Part shown: positions 12,371-23,637 of the stretch, in pieces
Numbering within the stretch: the first letter of the stretch is position 1
How the letters are laid out: the number at the start of each line of letters is the position of its first letter
NCBI GenBank assembly: GCA_032622095.1
Contig: CP136062.1
Location: 230,468,578 to 230,532,577, forward strand
DNA length: 64,000 nt
Direction of reading: 5' to 3'
Source: Siphonodentalium dalli
Taxonomy: Eukaryota > Mollusca > Scaphopoda > Gadilida > Siphonodentaliidae
The notes under the pieces: model-generated
Database searches by the model: none
Seen by the model: only the letters and a program-made list of their open reading frames with translations
Told to the model about the DNA's origin: nothing
Made by a program: the position numbers and the translations under genes

Positions 12371-13569
12371 CCGAATTCTCAGATTTTCATGATTACTGGC
12401 AATAATCTTACATTATGTGTCGGCTACACAAATGATTTACATTCCATTTCCATGGAATAGTAAATATATAACCTATTCTGTCGAAGTAGATTGAACCACT
12501 GGTCCCCTATTCAGTACTATCAATATAAGACGTACTCTCCTGACGTATAGTACTTTAGGTATTGAGATGGCCATCTTGGTGTGCTTTTGTGTCGATCAGA
12601 AGCTTATGTATATTGCCCCTGGGTCTATATACTATTCACTGATATTTGGATTTCAGATCCTATAATAGATTATTCGTCAATTATGATCACGCCACATATG
12701 TGGTATATTCATTCACAAGTATTTTAGAGATGAGAAACTATATGCTTTAATATTCAACAAGGAACTCTAATATAGTGTCCTCTAAATATGGGCCCTGTAT
12801 ATGAATAAGGAAACCTGAGAGGCTCCAAGAATATATATAAACTCAACCATAATTATTTATTATTGCTTGATTCGATTGTGGTAGATGATGCTGTCGCTCA
12901 GATTTCCACGCACACACCCTGTGCGGCAACAACAAAGAGCTCGTGTTCAGTATATACGATATTGAAATTGCGATATATTGTAACCAACGTTCGAAACGCA
13001 AGTAAAAGCACAAGTAATGCAAAATTCCAGTCAATATATACTCACAAATATAAGCCCATTATATATGAAATAAAACAATGAGATTATGAGGATCGAAAGG
13101 CCTGCTAACAAATATTTCGGTTTCCCATACCAAATAATGGAAACCACGAAATCGTTATTTACAGGTATCGCAATTAACGTATGTCCCCAATAATTTGCAA
13201 CGACCGTTAATGAGGGAATCACTCCCCTATTTTCAGGCCAATTTCAAGATGTACGCGGAATTCATATACCGGTATAGTAATACCCCTCTGTTAAGTGGTA
13301 CTTGTGAAAATTGTGATATTAGTATGAGATAACTATCGAATAGTATTCTATACTACATGTATATAGTTTCGTAACTGCATGGTACGTATAGTATTCGCAG
13401 TTCTATTCTATCTTGTATTCAAGATCCAGGGGTAATTAAGGGATGACACCCACTCATTAATTATTACTGATTCATGTGAATGATCATCAGCGTATTCGAC
13501 CATATTTTCTCACCCTTCCTGAACATCGTTGCCAAAATTGAATAGCGGGCCCTTGAATTCATACATGGG
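12371..13569. other. No gene recognised
   Basis: AT-rich with several overlapping short frames, none with a domain or splice context that I can support. Confidence 0.5.
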
Positions 13570-13926
13570 CATATGGGGCGCCATCCCTGCAAATATTCGT
13601 TTTCGGAGATATCTCCTTGGGTCCAAGCAGATATCTGCTCGCACATATGGAGATATCTCCTTGGTTTCAAGGAGATATCTGCTTGGAATATGGAGATCTC
13701 GTAGTTGCGAGGAGATATCTCCTTGGATCCAAGGAGATATCTCCATAATCCAAGCAGATATCTCCTTGGATCCAAGGAGATATCTCCATAATGGACCATA
13801 GTCCAAGCAGATATCTGCTAGGAATTGCAATTCCAAGGAGATATCTCCACGAAAAGGAGGAGATATCTCCGAATTACGAGGAGATATCTCCGAAAACGAA
13901 TATTTGCAGGGATGGCGCCCCATATG
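13570..13926. mobile_element. 357-bp element: perfect 47-bp TIRs enclosing an AGATATCT palindrome array
   Basis: The first 47 bp (13570-13616, starting CATATGGGGCGCCATCCCTG) and last 47 bp (13880-13926) are exact inverted repeats. Between and within them AGATATCT occurs twelve times, mostly as GGAGATATCTCC or CAGATATCTG. Higher palindromes are interspersed (CCTTGGATCCAAGG, GGAATTGCAATTCC). Open frames on both strands (up to 153 residues) arise from the repeats. A very recent foldback-type non-autonomous element is the simplest reading. I could not identify a target-site duplication. Confidence 0.85.
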
Positions 13927-14261
13927 GGCAAGCACCCTCGCCCCCCGTTTATAGACATACAGTCTACCCACTTATCGCAAGGGGTAACTTTATATACGTC
14001 CCTTTGGGGTTCCTGTATTTAGAAAGTTAAAATTACACTAAAGTCTACTTATCTCATTGAGGGGAAAGTGCCAGCTTATTCGTAGACGTACGCATATTTC
14101 TAGAAACTGCATGTTTTATATCGATTTGATTTATTTACTAGTATGATATTCCCATTCGTTTTAATACGAGACACCGTTTATAAGCCGTGATTTCATATGG
14201 TATGTTTTTCTTTCAGGTGCTACTGCGTTGCATCTTCATTCGCTAAACTGGTCGGTTTACC

Positions 14262-14625
14262 GGCATGTTCCGGGTGTCGCGACGAAACCGCCGAAACCGC
14301 CAAAATGAAACGAAATCTCGTTTGATTATTTCGCTTTCCGCGGTTCCCTCGCCACGAAATCTCGTTTGATTATTTCGCTTTCGGCGCTTTCATCGAGGCG
14401 AGAAAATCAAAAGACAGAACCGCCGAAAGCGAAATAATGAAACGAGATTTCGTTTGATTTTGTCGCTTTCGGCGGTTTCGGCGGTTCCCTCGCGTGGTGA
14501 TCTGTGTGTGCAACAGGTGTTTTGTCGCTTTCGGCGGTTCCCGCGGTTCCCTCGCGTGGTGATCTGTGTGCGCAGCCAGATGTTTTGTCGCTTTCGGCGG
14601 TTTCCGCGACTGGCGGATTTCATAT
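14262..14625. repeat. GC-rich inverted and tandem repeat block
   Basis: Modules CGAAATCTCGTTTGATTATT and TCGCTTTCGGCGGTT occur in both orientations (for example 14308-14340 and 14355-14388 against 14416-14455). A ~66-bp unit containing CCCTCGCGTGGTGATCTGTG is repeated in tandem at ~14486-14610. GC content is much higher than in the flanks. The frames through it are low-complexity Phe-Arg repeats with no protein support. Confidence 0.75.
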
Positions 14626-14726
14626 TCCCCGCCCCGTTGCGAGTTGGCCCTAACAGTATTCCATAGGGTACAACTTGACCATACACACCTCTACACCGTG
14701 TATTTATTTCTTAAATATTTATAATT

Positions 14727-15350
14727 ATAAAGTGTGTAAATAGACAGCCATCTATAACAAATTTATGAACATTTTCCAGGAAATTATAGTTGTAATAATA
14801 ATTGAGAGCTTCTGGAAATTCCACGAAAAGTTATATATAATAGACATAATTAGTCTATTGTTATGAGACGACACATATTCTGTAATTCCAATAGTTATAA
14901 TTATAAGTGTGTAAATAGACAGAAATATTTAACATTTGTCATGAACATTAGAATTATAAAGTGTGTAAATAGACATCCATCTATAACAATATCTATAATT
15001 ATAAAGTGTGCAAATAGACAGGCATATATAACAAATTTCATGATCATTTATAATAATAATGTGTGCAAATAGACAGCCATCTTTAACAATATTTATAATT
15101 ATAAAGTGTGTAAATAGACAGCCATCTAATAAATTTCATGAACATTTATAATTATAAAGTGTGTAAATAGACAGCCATCTAATAAATTTCATGAACATTA
15201 TAATTATAAAGTGTGTAAATAGACAGCTATATATAACACATTTCATGAACATTTATAATTATAAAGTGTGTAAATAGACAGCTATCTATAGCAATATGTA
15301 TAATTACAAAGTGTGCAAATAGACATCCATCTGTAACAAATTTCATGAAC
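14727..15350 (+). repeat. AT-rich minisatellite, ~10 units
   Basis: The unit contains ATAATTATAAAGTGTGTAAA and TAGACAGCCATCTATAACAA followed by an optional ATTTCATGAACATT. Units recur at irregular 42-60-bp spacing, with GTGTGTAAATAGACA near 14731, 14908, 14960, 15103, 15158, 15209 and 15267, and a GTGTGCAAATAGACA variant near 15006, 15061 and 15311. The length variation comes from presence or absence of the second half of the unit. Confidence 0.85.
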
Positions 15351-16346
15351 ATTTCCCAGGACATTTTGCGACCTGTGTGAACAACTCGAAAATCTCGTAA
15401 ATCTCTGATATTATCCGATAACCTTACCTCGTGTATATACTCCTGGTTAGCGTGCTGTTGCTAGAGGGTCCGTCTATTCGACTCTACATCTACATATATG
15501 TGTGTAAATGATGCACTTGAAATTGTGAACGAATAGTTAATTTAGGCCATGTTAATCGAATTATTCGGATCAACTACACGGCATTCTAAACTAGAGGAGT
15601 ACACCATTGTGTCCATCTCTTCTATCTTTTCCAGTGTATAGCGATTATGAATGACCCCGACCTCTGAGATATATATACCTTCGATACTGTGCTCTCCCGG
15701 ACCTTGCATGTGGCCGAATAAACTCACTCACTCTCGAATATAGTGTAACAGCGACGTCGATTTGGGGGTCCCTTCGTTGATACATGTGCATGTATTTCTC
15801 TTCTTTCTGGTCCAAATTAATTCAATCAATGTATTGTTTCAACCTCACACTAATCGCAATATGATTTCTGCCACCGCTATGATGTTAAATAACAGTGCTG
15901 TGCAAAGATCAACAATATGTGCGCGAGAAACTAATATTCAACTTAGAGTGAGAGATCCACTTCCCTAATTAATTTTGACCAGTTTCTTAATGCAGTAGTT
16001 TAACTGTTATTCAGCTTGTTGGAGCAGTAGATTCATTACTATTCAGTCTGTTTGTGCATCCGATTAAGTGCCATTTAGTTTAGATGAGACCTTCGCGGTT
16101 GGTAATTGCGCTCAATAGATACCGTGTCACAATCGCATTTCGTTGTTGTTGACTGATGCTCATACATGGCGTTTCTTAACAGTTGGACAATACCTTAAGA
16201 AGATGGGTAGGGATAGCTCTAGATTGAATTAATTTACCATATTGATCGCCTGGGGGACATATACAGTGACACGAGTATTAATGATCGTAGCTGCAGATGT
16301 GTTGCCAAACGATTTCTTCAGAAGGCGATTTAGGCTTTATAACGAC
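15351..16346. other. No gene recognised
   Basis: Fragments near 16160-16260 (GTTGGACAATACCTTAAGAA, CTCTAGATTGAATTAATTTA) are diverged relatives of sequence at 16470-16540, so an older tandem duplication reaches into this stretch. No coding region is supported. Confidence 0.5.
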
Positions 16347-17031
16347 GAAATATAACAAATCTAATTATTTTTGTATCAGTTTTTTATGCAGACTATATTG
16401 GGTACGATTCATCTTATAATGTGAGGACATCACGCCTTGCACGGTCACCATCGCATTTTACAATTGACTGTAACAACTGGACAATAACTTTAGAATATAT
16501 ATATGAAGAATAAAGTACTAGATTGAATTAATTGGCCATAGGTTGTATTGGGGAAATATAATACAAGACACGATACGTTTATTGCAATATACCTCAATGG
16601 ACAGTTGCACAATGATAACAAGAAAACCATAGTCAGAAATGGTAACGCCCATAAGATCATATTATCAGGCATAAACAAAATATTTTTGGAGCTTTAATGT
16701 AGTGATTTGTAGTTGATTATATGTAATACAAATGTGTATGAGTGTATATATAGTGTGGGCTTGGTGACAAAGCATGTGAAACATTTCTTTTAATCGGACG
16801 TGCCAAACTACACATATTAGAATTATGAAATATTTACATATCAAACGTCACGTATGATTTGTGTTCACAAAGGGCACATACGTTCCAGTTGGTTGAAAGG
16901 TTCATCGCCAAACATGCAACGGCCATTGTATTGATACACCAATAACCACACACCCATTGCCAACAAAAGTGACGATTGACACGTTGTTATTATTTTGACG
17001 CGCTGCCAGCTCGCGAAAATACACTAAACTG
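16347..17031 (+). repeat. Duplicated block, copy A (interrupted by LINE)
   Basis: The sequence from GACGAAATATAACAAATC to ...AATACACTAAACTG is repeated at ~19587-19962, including GTCACGTATGAT, GGTTCATCGCCAAACATGCA and TGACGCGCTGCCAGCTCGCG. Copy A carries ~300 extra bp (about 16495-16797) absent from the second copy. It ends at 17031, exactly where the LINE fragment begins. Confidence 0.85.
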
Positions 17032-17967
17032 GACGAACTACTAAACATTTGCCAAGACTATAGTGCCAAATGGAACTTCAACTTCTCAACTACTAAAAGT
17101 ATCGTCACAGTTTTTAACGAATCGCGTCGTGATTACAATCGTCAACAACGTAGATGGACGCTTGGTAGAGAAATTATAAAAGAATCCACTGAATGTCGTC
17201 ACCTTGGAATAGTTCAGTCAAAATTTGATCACAATACAGTCCGCGCAGACGAAGCATCACAGAAAATGCGCAGTAGTTACTTTTCGTTAGCAGGCAAAAA
17301 ATCACTTCAGATGGCTACACCAGTTACGATGTGCAAACTACTAACTAGTGTCGTTATTCCGAGAGCTCTCTATGGATCTGAGCCTCTATCGAACCCCAAC
17401 AACGAACAGATACACACCATCGAAAAGTCACTTCGCACATGCGTGAAACACATGCAGTCTCTTCCCAGCCGCGCAAGTGCAAACCTCTCTCTGAGTCTTG
17501 TTGGAATCATTCCTATTCGAAGGCAGCTTCATTTGAGGAAACTAGCTTTCCTCGCAGATCTAATCCACTTGCCTGCTACACGAGATATTCCTCTTCGTGT
17601 ATTCTTATGTAAACTCTACCACTATAATTTGTTCGGAGTGAAAACCACAGGATTCGTTTCTGACATCATCGATATTCTTAGAATCTATGATCTCGACTCT
17701 CACCTTAACCAGTTTCTGTCAAATGGATTCTTCATGACCAAAGCCAGTTGGAAACGTCTCACAAAAGCAAAGGTCAGGGAGCGTCATTTTGAAGAGTGGC
17801 TGTCACCCTGTGTGAATGCAAATAACCAGGTGCGATTTCTTCCACATGCGGTCCCAATGTCATCATGGAGTATATGGAAACTCCTGGCAGATCATCCAGA
17901 AAAATCTCATGGAGTTGAAAAATCTGGCACAGCTTCTCAACCGAACACTCTTCACCAACAATTCTAA
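17032..17967 (+). pseudogene. LINE ORF2 C-terminal region, first frame
   Basis: The frame is open from the 5' truncation point, so the first Met at 17266 is not a real start. It continues from the post-catalytic RT/thumb region through VVIPRALYGSE, a block shared with the other LINE copy (VVIPKGLYGSE). Catalytic RT motifs are missing because of truncation. A frameshift near 17880-17960 moves the continuation to another frame. No function is expected from this copy. Confidence 0.85.
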
Positions 17968-18256
17968 ATGTAAGCTATGTGGGTGTATATATAACAATGA
18001 AATCGAACACATCACCACTTCGTGTAACACTCCTGTCATGCATGCTCTAAGATACCATTACTGGTGCATGATCATAGACCGTTTCGGCACGGATACGTTC
18101 GTCACTCTAGACTCTCTGCATCAAGACCACTTCCATGCGATCCTGTTCGGTGCCGCATTTGGTCGCCAAATTCTTCTCGGAGTTTTGTGGAGCGAGTTCA
18201 TTCTTGCTTCTGCAACATTCCCCTTCACGTGCACACAACTAATCCGCCCAAGATAA
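17968..18256 (+). pseudogene. LINE ORF2 C-terminal zinc-binding region, second frame
   Basis: This is the shifted continuation, ending at a stop at 18254-18256. It contains a CKLCGC...EHITTSC block fitting C-x2-C-x8-H-x4-C. The related copy has CVLCD...KHVLIEC (C-x2-C-x7-H-x4-C). Such C-terminal cysteine/histidine knuckles are common in APE-type LINE ORF2 proteins. The separation from the upstream frame marks the copy as dead. Confidence 0.8.
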
Positions 18257-18617
18257 CTTATGGGTGTTGCTAGCCCATACGGATGCCAGTGCGCTTCTTT
18301 CGTGGTGCCATTTCATTTATTGCACATTTATGATAATCGCAGGTTCTTCGACGCCTCAACAGTCTGAACTATCTTTCTATATTCTGTTCCTAAATTGTAA
18401 AACATGTATATATCTTGAAACGATGTATATACCACGCATTATAGGCCATATAATATGTGTGGCCATACGCATAATACATTTGTATATACATATTCTCCTT
18501 TATTGGAGGTAAATAAATAAATAAAATAGTGAAGTAGAGGTCTGAATTGTGCATGAAATAGCATGCAGAATAATAATCAGACCAAAATTGTCCATCTTCG
18601 TTACATGGTCCAAGTCA

Positions 18618-19589
18618 CGGCGGCTGAAAATGAGTGGTTTACAAACAATCTCGAGACTCGTTATCAATAATTAACGACAATGTTTCATTTAAAACAACAA
18701 AATGTTGAGAGAATCCATGGCTTCCGATTTTAGGAGACTAATTATTCATTATTCCTTCAATGTTTCATGAATGCACAACTATAATCCTTCAAATTATTAC
18801 AACTACGGCTTTATCCCTGAAGGTTTCTCATTCTCCACACCAAAAACATATATACTAATCGGATTAAATACACCCCGATACTTCGCAATACGACCTTTAA
18901 TCTACATTCCGACTGAGACATAATTCAGCAATGTTATCTGATATATTATGCATTGTATTCCAGCAATAACATCTTCAAGAGTGGCCCACCCATTGCTCAC
19001 ACCTATATCGAAAGCAAGTAATGCGGTCATAACAGTTACAAACAGCATCAATGAGACATCCGCGAAGATACATCCTTGAATTCACACACCCTGCACAAGT
19101 CTAAATGATACGCACATAGCGAGTAAGTCTTTAGTCATATTTACCCCATAGCTCAAAATTATGGCACCGCCAGATCAGCGTCGCAGTATACACCATATAG
19201 AGAGCGTATTACTCTAATATACAAGTGCAACACCAAGACTGGCATATGACCACACGCTCAGTTTAGAGAGTGGGTAATACTAAATATTCGTATGGATGGA
19301 AATTTTGTCTAAATCCAAGAAGTGGGCACCCTTTCCATTAAACTGGGATATCAACACACCAAAGCACAACCAAATCCGATGACTTCAAGTTGAAATGTTC
19401 ATATAGATACAAAATTCTGAAATTCGCAAGTCAAACAAGGGCTGTAACTCTGGTGAAAATGAATTAATGGACGAAAATTGTTGTGATTCGGTATCCAAAC
19501 TTAAATGTTCTTTCGGACTCAAAATTCACATTCCAGTCAAACAAGGTTCTTTACTCGGGTAAAAATGAATGGACGCAACCCGCAGTAAC
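18618..19589. repeat. Repeat R, copy 1 (~972 bp)
   Basis: Nearly identical to 36622-37607, from CGGCG(G/A)CTGAAA at the left to GGACGCAACC..CAGTAAC at the right. Shared landmarks are ATCTCGAGACTCGTTA, CAAAAACATATATACTAATC and CAAGAAGTGGG. The right third has diverged tandem blocks with TCAAACAAGGGCTGTAACTC, like other tandem-core elements here. Copy 1 sits between the two duplicated A/B blocks. It is non-coding. Confidence 0.85.
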
Positions 19590-20140
19590 GAAATATAACA
19601 AATCTAATTATTTTTTAATCAGTTTTGTATGCAGACTATGTTGAGTACGATTCACCTTAAAATGTGAGGCCTTCACGCCTTGCAAAGTCACCATCGTATT
19701 TTACAATTTTCACTGTAATAACTGGACAATAACTTTAGAACTACACATACTATAATTATGAAATATTATCATACCAAACGTCACGTATGATGTGTGTTCA
19801 CAAAGGGCACATACGTTCCAGTTGGTTGAAAGGTTCATCGCCAAACATGCAACGGCCAATGTATTGATACACCAATAACCACACACCCATTGCCAAACAA
19901 AAGTGACAATTGACACGTTATTATGTTGACGCGCTGCCAGCTCGCGAAAATACACTAAACTGTTAGTTTCTCAGTTCTCTTATACGACAATTGAGTTGTT
20001 ATCGGCTGGCATGATTGTATCGTTTCTTTGTTATTTGTTCTAATGTATAGTGAAGTAGAGGTCCGAATGGTGCATGGAATAGCATGCAGAATAATAATCA
20101 GACCAAAATTGTCCATCTTCGTTACATGGTTCAAGTACGC
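19587..20140 (+). repeat. Duplicated block, second copy (LINE-empty)
   Basis: It is homologous to 16347-17031 (to 19962), then has ~84 unique bp (19963-20046), then is homologous to 18526-18616 (AGTGAAGTAGAGGTC...CGTTACATGG). It is the uninterrupted form of the site where the LINE landed in the first copy. Confidence 0.85.
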
Positions 20141-20369
20141 AAATACCGAGTATTTAATCACATTTCTAAATTTAATTAATGAAGTGCATGATATTTGGCA
20201 TGCTAGTGGTTAATAGAAGTACGCTCCGTCGGTCAGATAGATCAGGTCAGATCAATCAGCGTACAGCCAGTATCAGCTCAGAATCTATTAATCGCATGAT
20301 TCACGAGTCTAATCAACCACTCGAATCCACATGCACGGCCAAGCTAGCATACTCTCTAAAAAACACTGT

Positions 20370-20800
20370 GTAGAAACGCTACACACTTTGTACACATATA
20401 TGTGTAACATCTGCTCTCCAACAATTATGTGTAGAAACTGTAGAGCAATTTTGGTACACACAATATGTGTAGCTCTATACACACATGTATGTGTTTTGAG
20501 CAATTTTTGGTACACACAATATGTGTAGCTCTATACACACATGTATGTGTAGTCGCTATACACTTGTGTGTAGTAAACAGTTGGTAGACAGTTACTACAC
20601 AGTTAGTACACAGATAATACACAGTTAGTGTGTACTTTATTTATACACATTTGTGTACATAGTACACAGTAGTGTGTACTTTATTTATACACATCTGTGT
20701 AACAACCTACACAATTTTGTAGTATATAGTACCCAGTATTGTGCATATTTGGTACACACACTGTGTACCAACTAATCTATACACTTTATGTGTAATAAAT
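20370..20800. repeat. TACACA/TGTGTA palindrome field
   Basis: Dense alternation of TACACA and TGTGTA with spacers of a few bases. A 41-bp block starting GGTACACACAATATGTGTAG occurs at ~20453 and again at ~20510. A smaller field of the same type is at ~36063-36190. Frames through it are low complexity. This is simple-sequence DNA with strong hairpin potential. Confidence 0.85.
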
Positions 20801-21097
20801 TTACATGCATTCTTTTTGCAAATATTGGACATTTTTGGGTGATGTAGCAACTGTAATGTCGAATCAGAATCGCATGGTTGAGGCCACTGAATTTAGGCCA
20901 TCACAGTAAGAATGTTTGATATTGAAAGCCATAATTATTACTTCTTTTTTTTTATTAGCCAAAACAAATCATGAAAAACATGCTATCATATGTTATATAT
21001 GCTGAATGGACCTCATATTACATTGGCATTTACATGTACTGGTATAATAAATTTGCAATGACAATGAAATGGGCAAGAAAAGTTTAACTCACTATTT

Positions 21098-21614
21098 ATC
21101 TAACTTTTCCGGTTCAATATAATTGTTTAATTGCCAATTTATTTTACAGCCAAATGACAATGCCAACTATGGGTGATGTTCGATCAATTAAGTGTACTGG
21201 ATGTATATCTAATAGCACATTCCTCGGGATTTTATTCTGGATAACATTTTTCTGACAATGCTGTGTTTTCTCAACAAAATTTATCAATATGATACTTTCA
21301 TTCTCAGTTATTGAAGCCACTTCTTCAATTGACAGGGCACGAGGATCTTCGGATTGACTCCAAGCCACCTCCCCCATGTCAATGACATGAAGATCTTTCA
21401 AAAACTGAGAATGAAAGCATCATATTGATAAATTTTGTTGAGAAAACACAGCATTGTCAGAAAAATGTTACCCAGAATAAAATCCCGAGGAATGTGCTAT
21501 TAGATATACATCCAGTACGCTTAATTGATCGAACATCACCCATAGTTGGCATTGTCATTTGCCTGTAAAATAAATTGGCAATTAAACAATTATATTGAAC
21601 CGGAAAAGTTAGAT
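21098..21614. repeat. Inverted repeat with 212-bp arms, ~98% identical
   Basis: Arms 21098-21309 and 21403-21614 have equal length, and I count about four mismatches (for example ACAGCC/ACAGGC, AAGTG/AAGCG). The 93-bp spacer contains the first exon-like module. The right arm is part of a ~350-bp tandem module that repeats to the right, so the left arm looks like a secondary inverted copy. Long hairpin formation would be possible in single-stranded DNA or RNA. Confidence 0.9.
21321..21404 (-). other. 84-nt exon-like module, copy 1
   Basis: On the minus strand a 28-codon open block runs from TTTTTGAAAG to ATTGAAGAA. It is preceded by GCTTTCATTCTCAG (acceptor-like) and followed by GTGGCT (donor-like). 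Key residues are VID-MG, then W, SEDP and LSIEE. The two sister modules (21752-21669, 22104-22021) keep the same frame, length and flanking AG/GT. The frame continues past both edges, so exon status is unproven. It could equally be a repeated non-coding unit. Confidence 0.35.
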
Positions 21615-21668
21615 GCAGTCAAGTTTATATTTTAATTGCTTGCATCCAGGATAAGGCATCGAAGTCAC

Positions 21669-21752
21669 CTCTTCAATTGACAGGGTATGAGGATCTTTAG
21701 AATGACTCCAAGTCACATCTCCCTTGTCAATGACAAGAGGATTTTTCAAAAA
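21669..21752 (-). other. 84-nt exon-like module, copy 2
   Basis: Same module: minus-strand CACTCAG precedes TTTTTGAAAAATCC, and ATTGAAGAG is followed by GTGACT. It encodes VID-KG, TWSHSKDP and LSIEE at equivalent positions. Many differences from copy 1 are conservative at protein level (Q/H, E/K, R/H, A/T). Spacing from copy 1 is 348 bp. Confidence 0.35.
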
Positions 21753-22020
21753 CTGAGTGAGCATGAAAATATCATTTTGATAAGTTTTGACAAGAGCACA
21801 CAACACTCTCCAAAAAGTATCAACCCATTAGTTATCATATACATGTATAACGGATTTGTGGAATGGAACTAACTTCAGAGAAAGTTGGCATTGAAATTCA
21901 TATATACCGGTACAATAAAATGGCAATGACAATACAAACAATGCTATTATGAATAGAGTTACATGCATGTTACATGCATTTTAATAATTGCTCTTATTCT
22001 GGAGTCAGCATCGAAGTCAC

Positions 22021-22104
22021 CTCTTCAATTGACAGGGAATGAGGATCTTTGGAATGATTCCAAACCACCTCTCCCGCATCAATGACATGAGGATTTTTCG
22101 AAAA
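22021..22104 (-). other. 84-nt exon-like module, copy 3
   Basis: The third module on the minus strand follows ATATGCTCAG, reads TTTTCGAAAAATCC...ATTGAAGAG, and is followed by GTGACT. It encodes VID-AG, VWNHSKDP and LSIEE. It is 352 bp from copy 2. The acceptor has a poorer pyrimidine tract than copy 1. No further copies were noticed up to 23 kb. Confidence 0.35.
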
Positions 22105-23234
22105 CTGAGCATATATTAAATTTATCGTTTTTATCTGTTTTGAACTTTTGACGAGACAGCACTGTCAGATAAGTACTGTTAAAATTTACAAAAGAAGTTA
22201 CAAGTAAAAGTGTGACCAGCAATTTCTGTTGCGTTACATATACTGTAGTTAGGATACCACCAGTCATTGAACAGGAATCACTTCTCTATTACTTTCATGG
22301 TGTATCATGGCAATTAAGATTCAGTATCAATGCTTACATGTACATTACAATTCAGAAGCAGAATACACAGAACACTGATAAGGTGTCATCACACCAAACA
22401 CCAAGATAAAATATGGTCTCTTTGATGTTATTTAATTGTACACCCCACTGAATTATCCTATTTTCAGTAGATAAATAAACCCATATTATATTAAACTGAC
22501 ATCGTTTTTCAATACAATGTTACCACCATTACTTTGATAGAGGAAAGTTTATTCTCAAAGAGTATAATTATTTTACATGAACTTTATTTTAATGGTATAT
22601 AACTACATATCCAACAAATGAAGCTGAAAATTCATATTTCATGTGCTGCAGGAGCCTTCAAACTCTGGTTGACACTACAGTAACAGTTGAGGCACAAGCA
22701 GACATGTTCACTGGAGAAATGTTATTAGATAGTCCACTTCAGCTGTTTCAGTCAGTTAATAAATTAGAGGAATAACAGTATGACCACTGCTCCAATCCTG
22801 TAGTTAGCCAAAATCAAGGCTTCTTATACCATGATTTTAATGAACAGAGAACAGAAAATTCCTTAGTTGAAGATTGTCAGATCATCAATTACAATAATGT
22901 GACTTATCATCCATCCTCCTTCACAATAACATATTGCATGGTAATTTACAAAGCATGTGTATGATATTACACGGCTGAAGATTGTCACACATTTGAGAAC
23001 TGGTCCATAAATACTGTTTGTCATCCACCTTGAATGGGAAATTCAACTCATGGCATTTTGAAGCTAGAAGTAGTGACATATCATTACTGTATGGTAGACC
23101 TCTACTTCCTCATATAGCACATTATCTGATTCTGTAGTCATCCTGAAAAAAATAAATATATGAAGTCAGAATTTTAAATTATTTTTTATGTATGTCATGA
23201 TTTGAATCGAAAAAAATCTATTATAGCATGGAAC
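22105..23234. other. No gene recognised
   Basis: AT-rich with short frames only and no recognised repeats. If the three 84-nt modules are exons, this stretch is upstream sequence on that gene's strand, but I see no convincing further exon. Confidence 0.45.
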
Positions 23235-23238
23235 TTAA

Positions 23239-23637
23239 AGGTACTCAATCTGATTAAGCACCCCTAAATTACTATTTCTTCGGCTTCAGGGGTTAAAAAT
23301 AATTAATTTGAGTCGAGGAACCCATCCATCAAAGCTCAGAATGATCAGATATTGATTTATTTTTTTAATTTGTAATTTTCTCGAGATGTGTAATAATAAT
23401 TGCAACAGAAACATTTATTCAAACGGACGAAGATGGATAACTCTAAAATGAAGCACTGAGAACTTCCTTTTGACGGCATGTTCTGGGCCAGAAACAAGAG
23501 ATAACAAAACTTCACAAATTTATATCTGATCACTCTGAGGGTTGATGGGTAGGTTACTCGACTCGAATCAATTATTTTTTTTACCTCAGAAGCCAAAGAA
23601 ATAGTAATTTATGAGGGTCTAATCGGATTGAGTACCT
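23239..23637. mobile_element. TTAA-flanked MITE (family T), copy a, 399 bp
   Basis: It is flanked by TTAA on both sides (23235-23238, 23638-23641) with ends AGGTACTCAATC...GGATTGAGTACCT. The inverted homology runs inward for roughly 100 bp (TACTATTTCTTCGGCTTCAG against CAGAAGCCAAAGAAATAGTA, then GAGTCGAGGAACCCA). It contains no transposase. TTAA duplications are the hallmark of piggyBac-type transposition; the terminal sequence is not the classical CCC type, so the superfamily is inferred from the target only. Confidence 0.85.

Larger units (their letters stand above)
17032..18525 (+). mobile_element. 5'-truncated non-LTR retrotransposon (LINE)
   Basis: The element begins inside an open frame at 17032 and ends in a TAAATAAATAAATAAA tail. 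The tail is preceded by a short hairpin CTCC-TTTATT-GGAG (18495-18508). Only the C-terminal part of the ORF2-like protein remains, in two frames. The second duplicated block (19587-20140) gives the empty site: left homology stops at 17031/19962 and right homology restarts at AGTGAAGTAGAGG (~18528/20049). The insertion replaced ~84 bp (19963-20046). A larger relative is at ~31262-34771. Confidence 0.9.

Noticed and set aside
13510-13971. 153-residue minus-strand frame across the palindrome element
   Set aside because: It consists of repeated SPRYL/EISA-like translations of AGATATCT palindromes, mirrored on the plus strand.
17266-18256. Independent host gene encoding a zinc-finger-like protein
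   Set aside because: Homology in order to the C-terminal part of the LINE at 33.4-34.4 kb and the A-rich 3' tail show it is retrotransposon debris.
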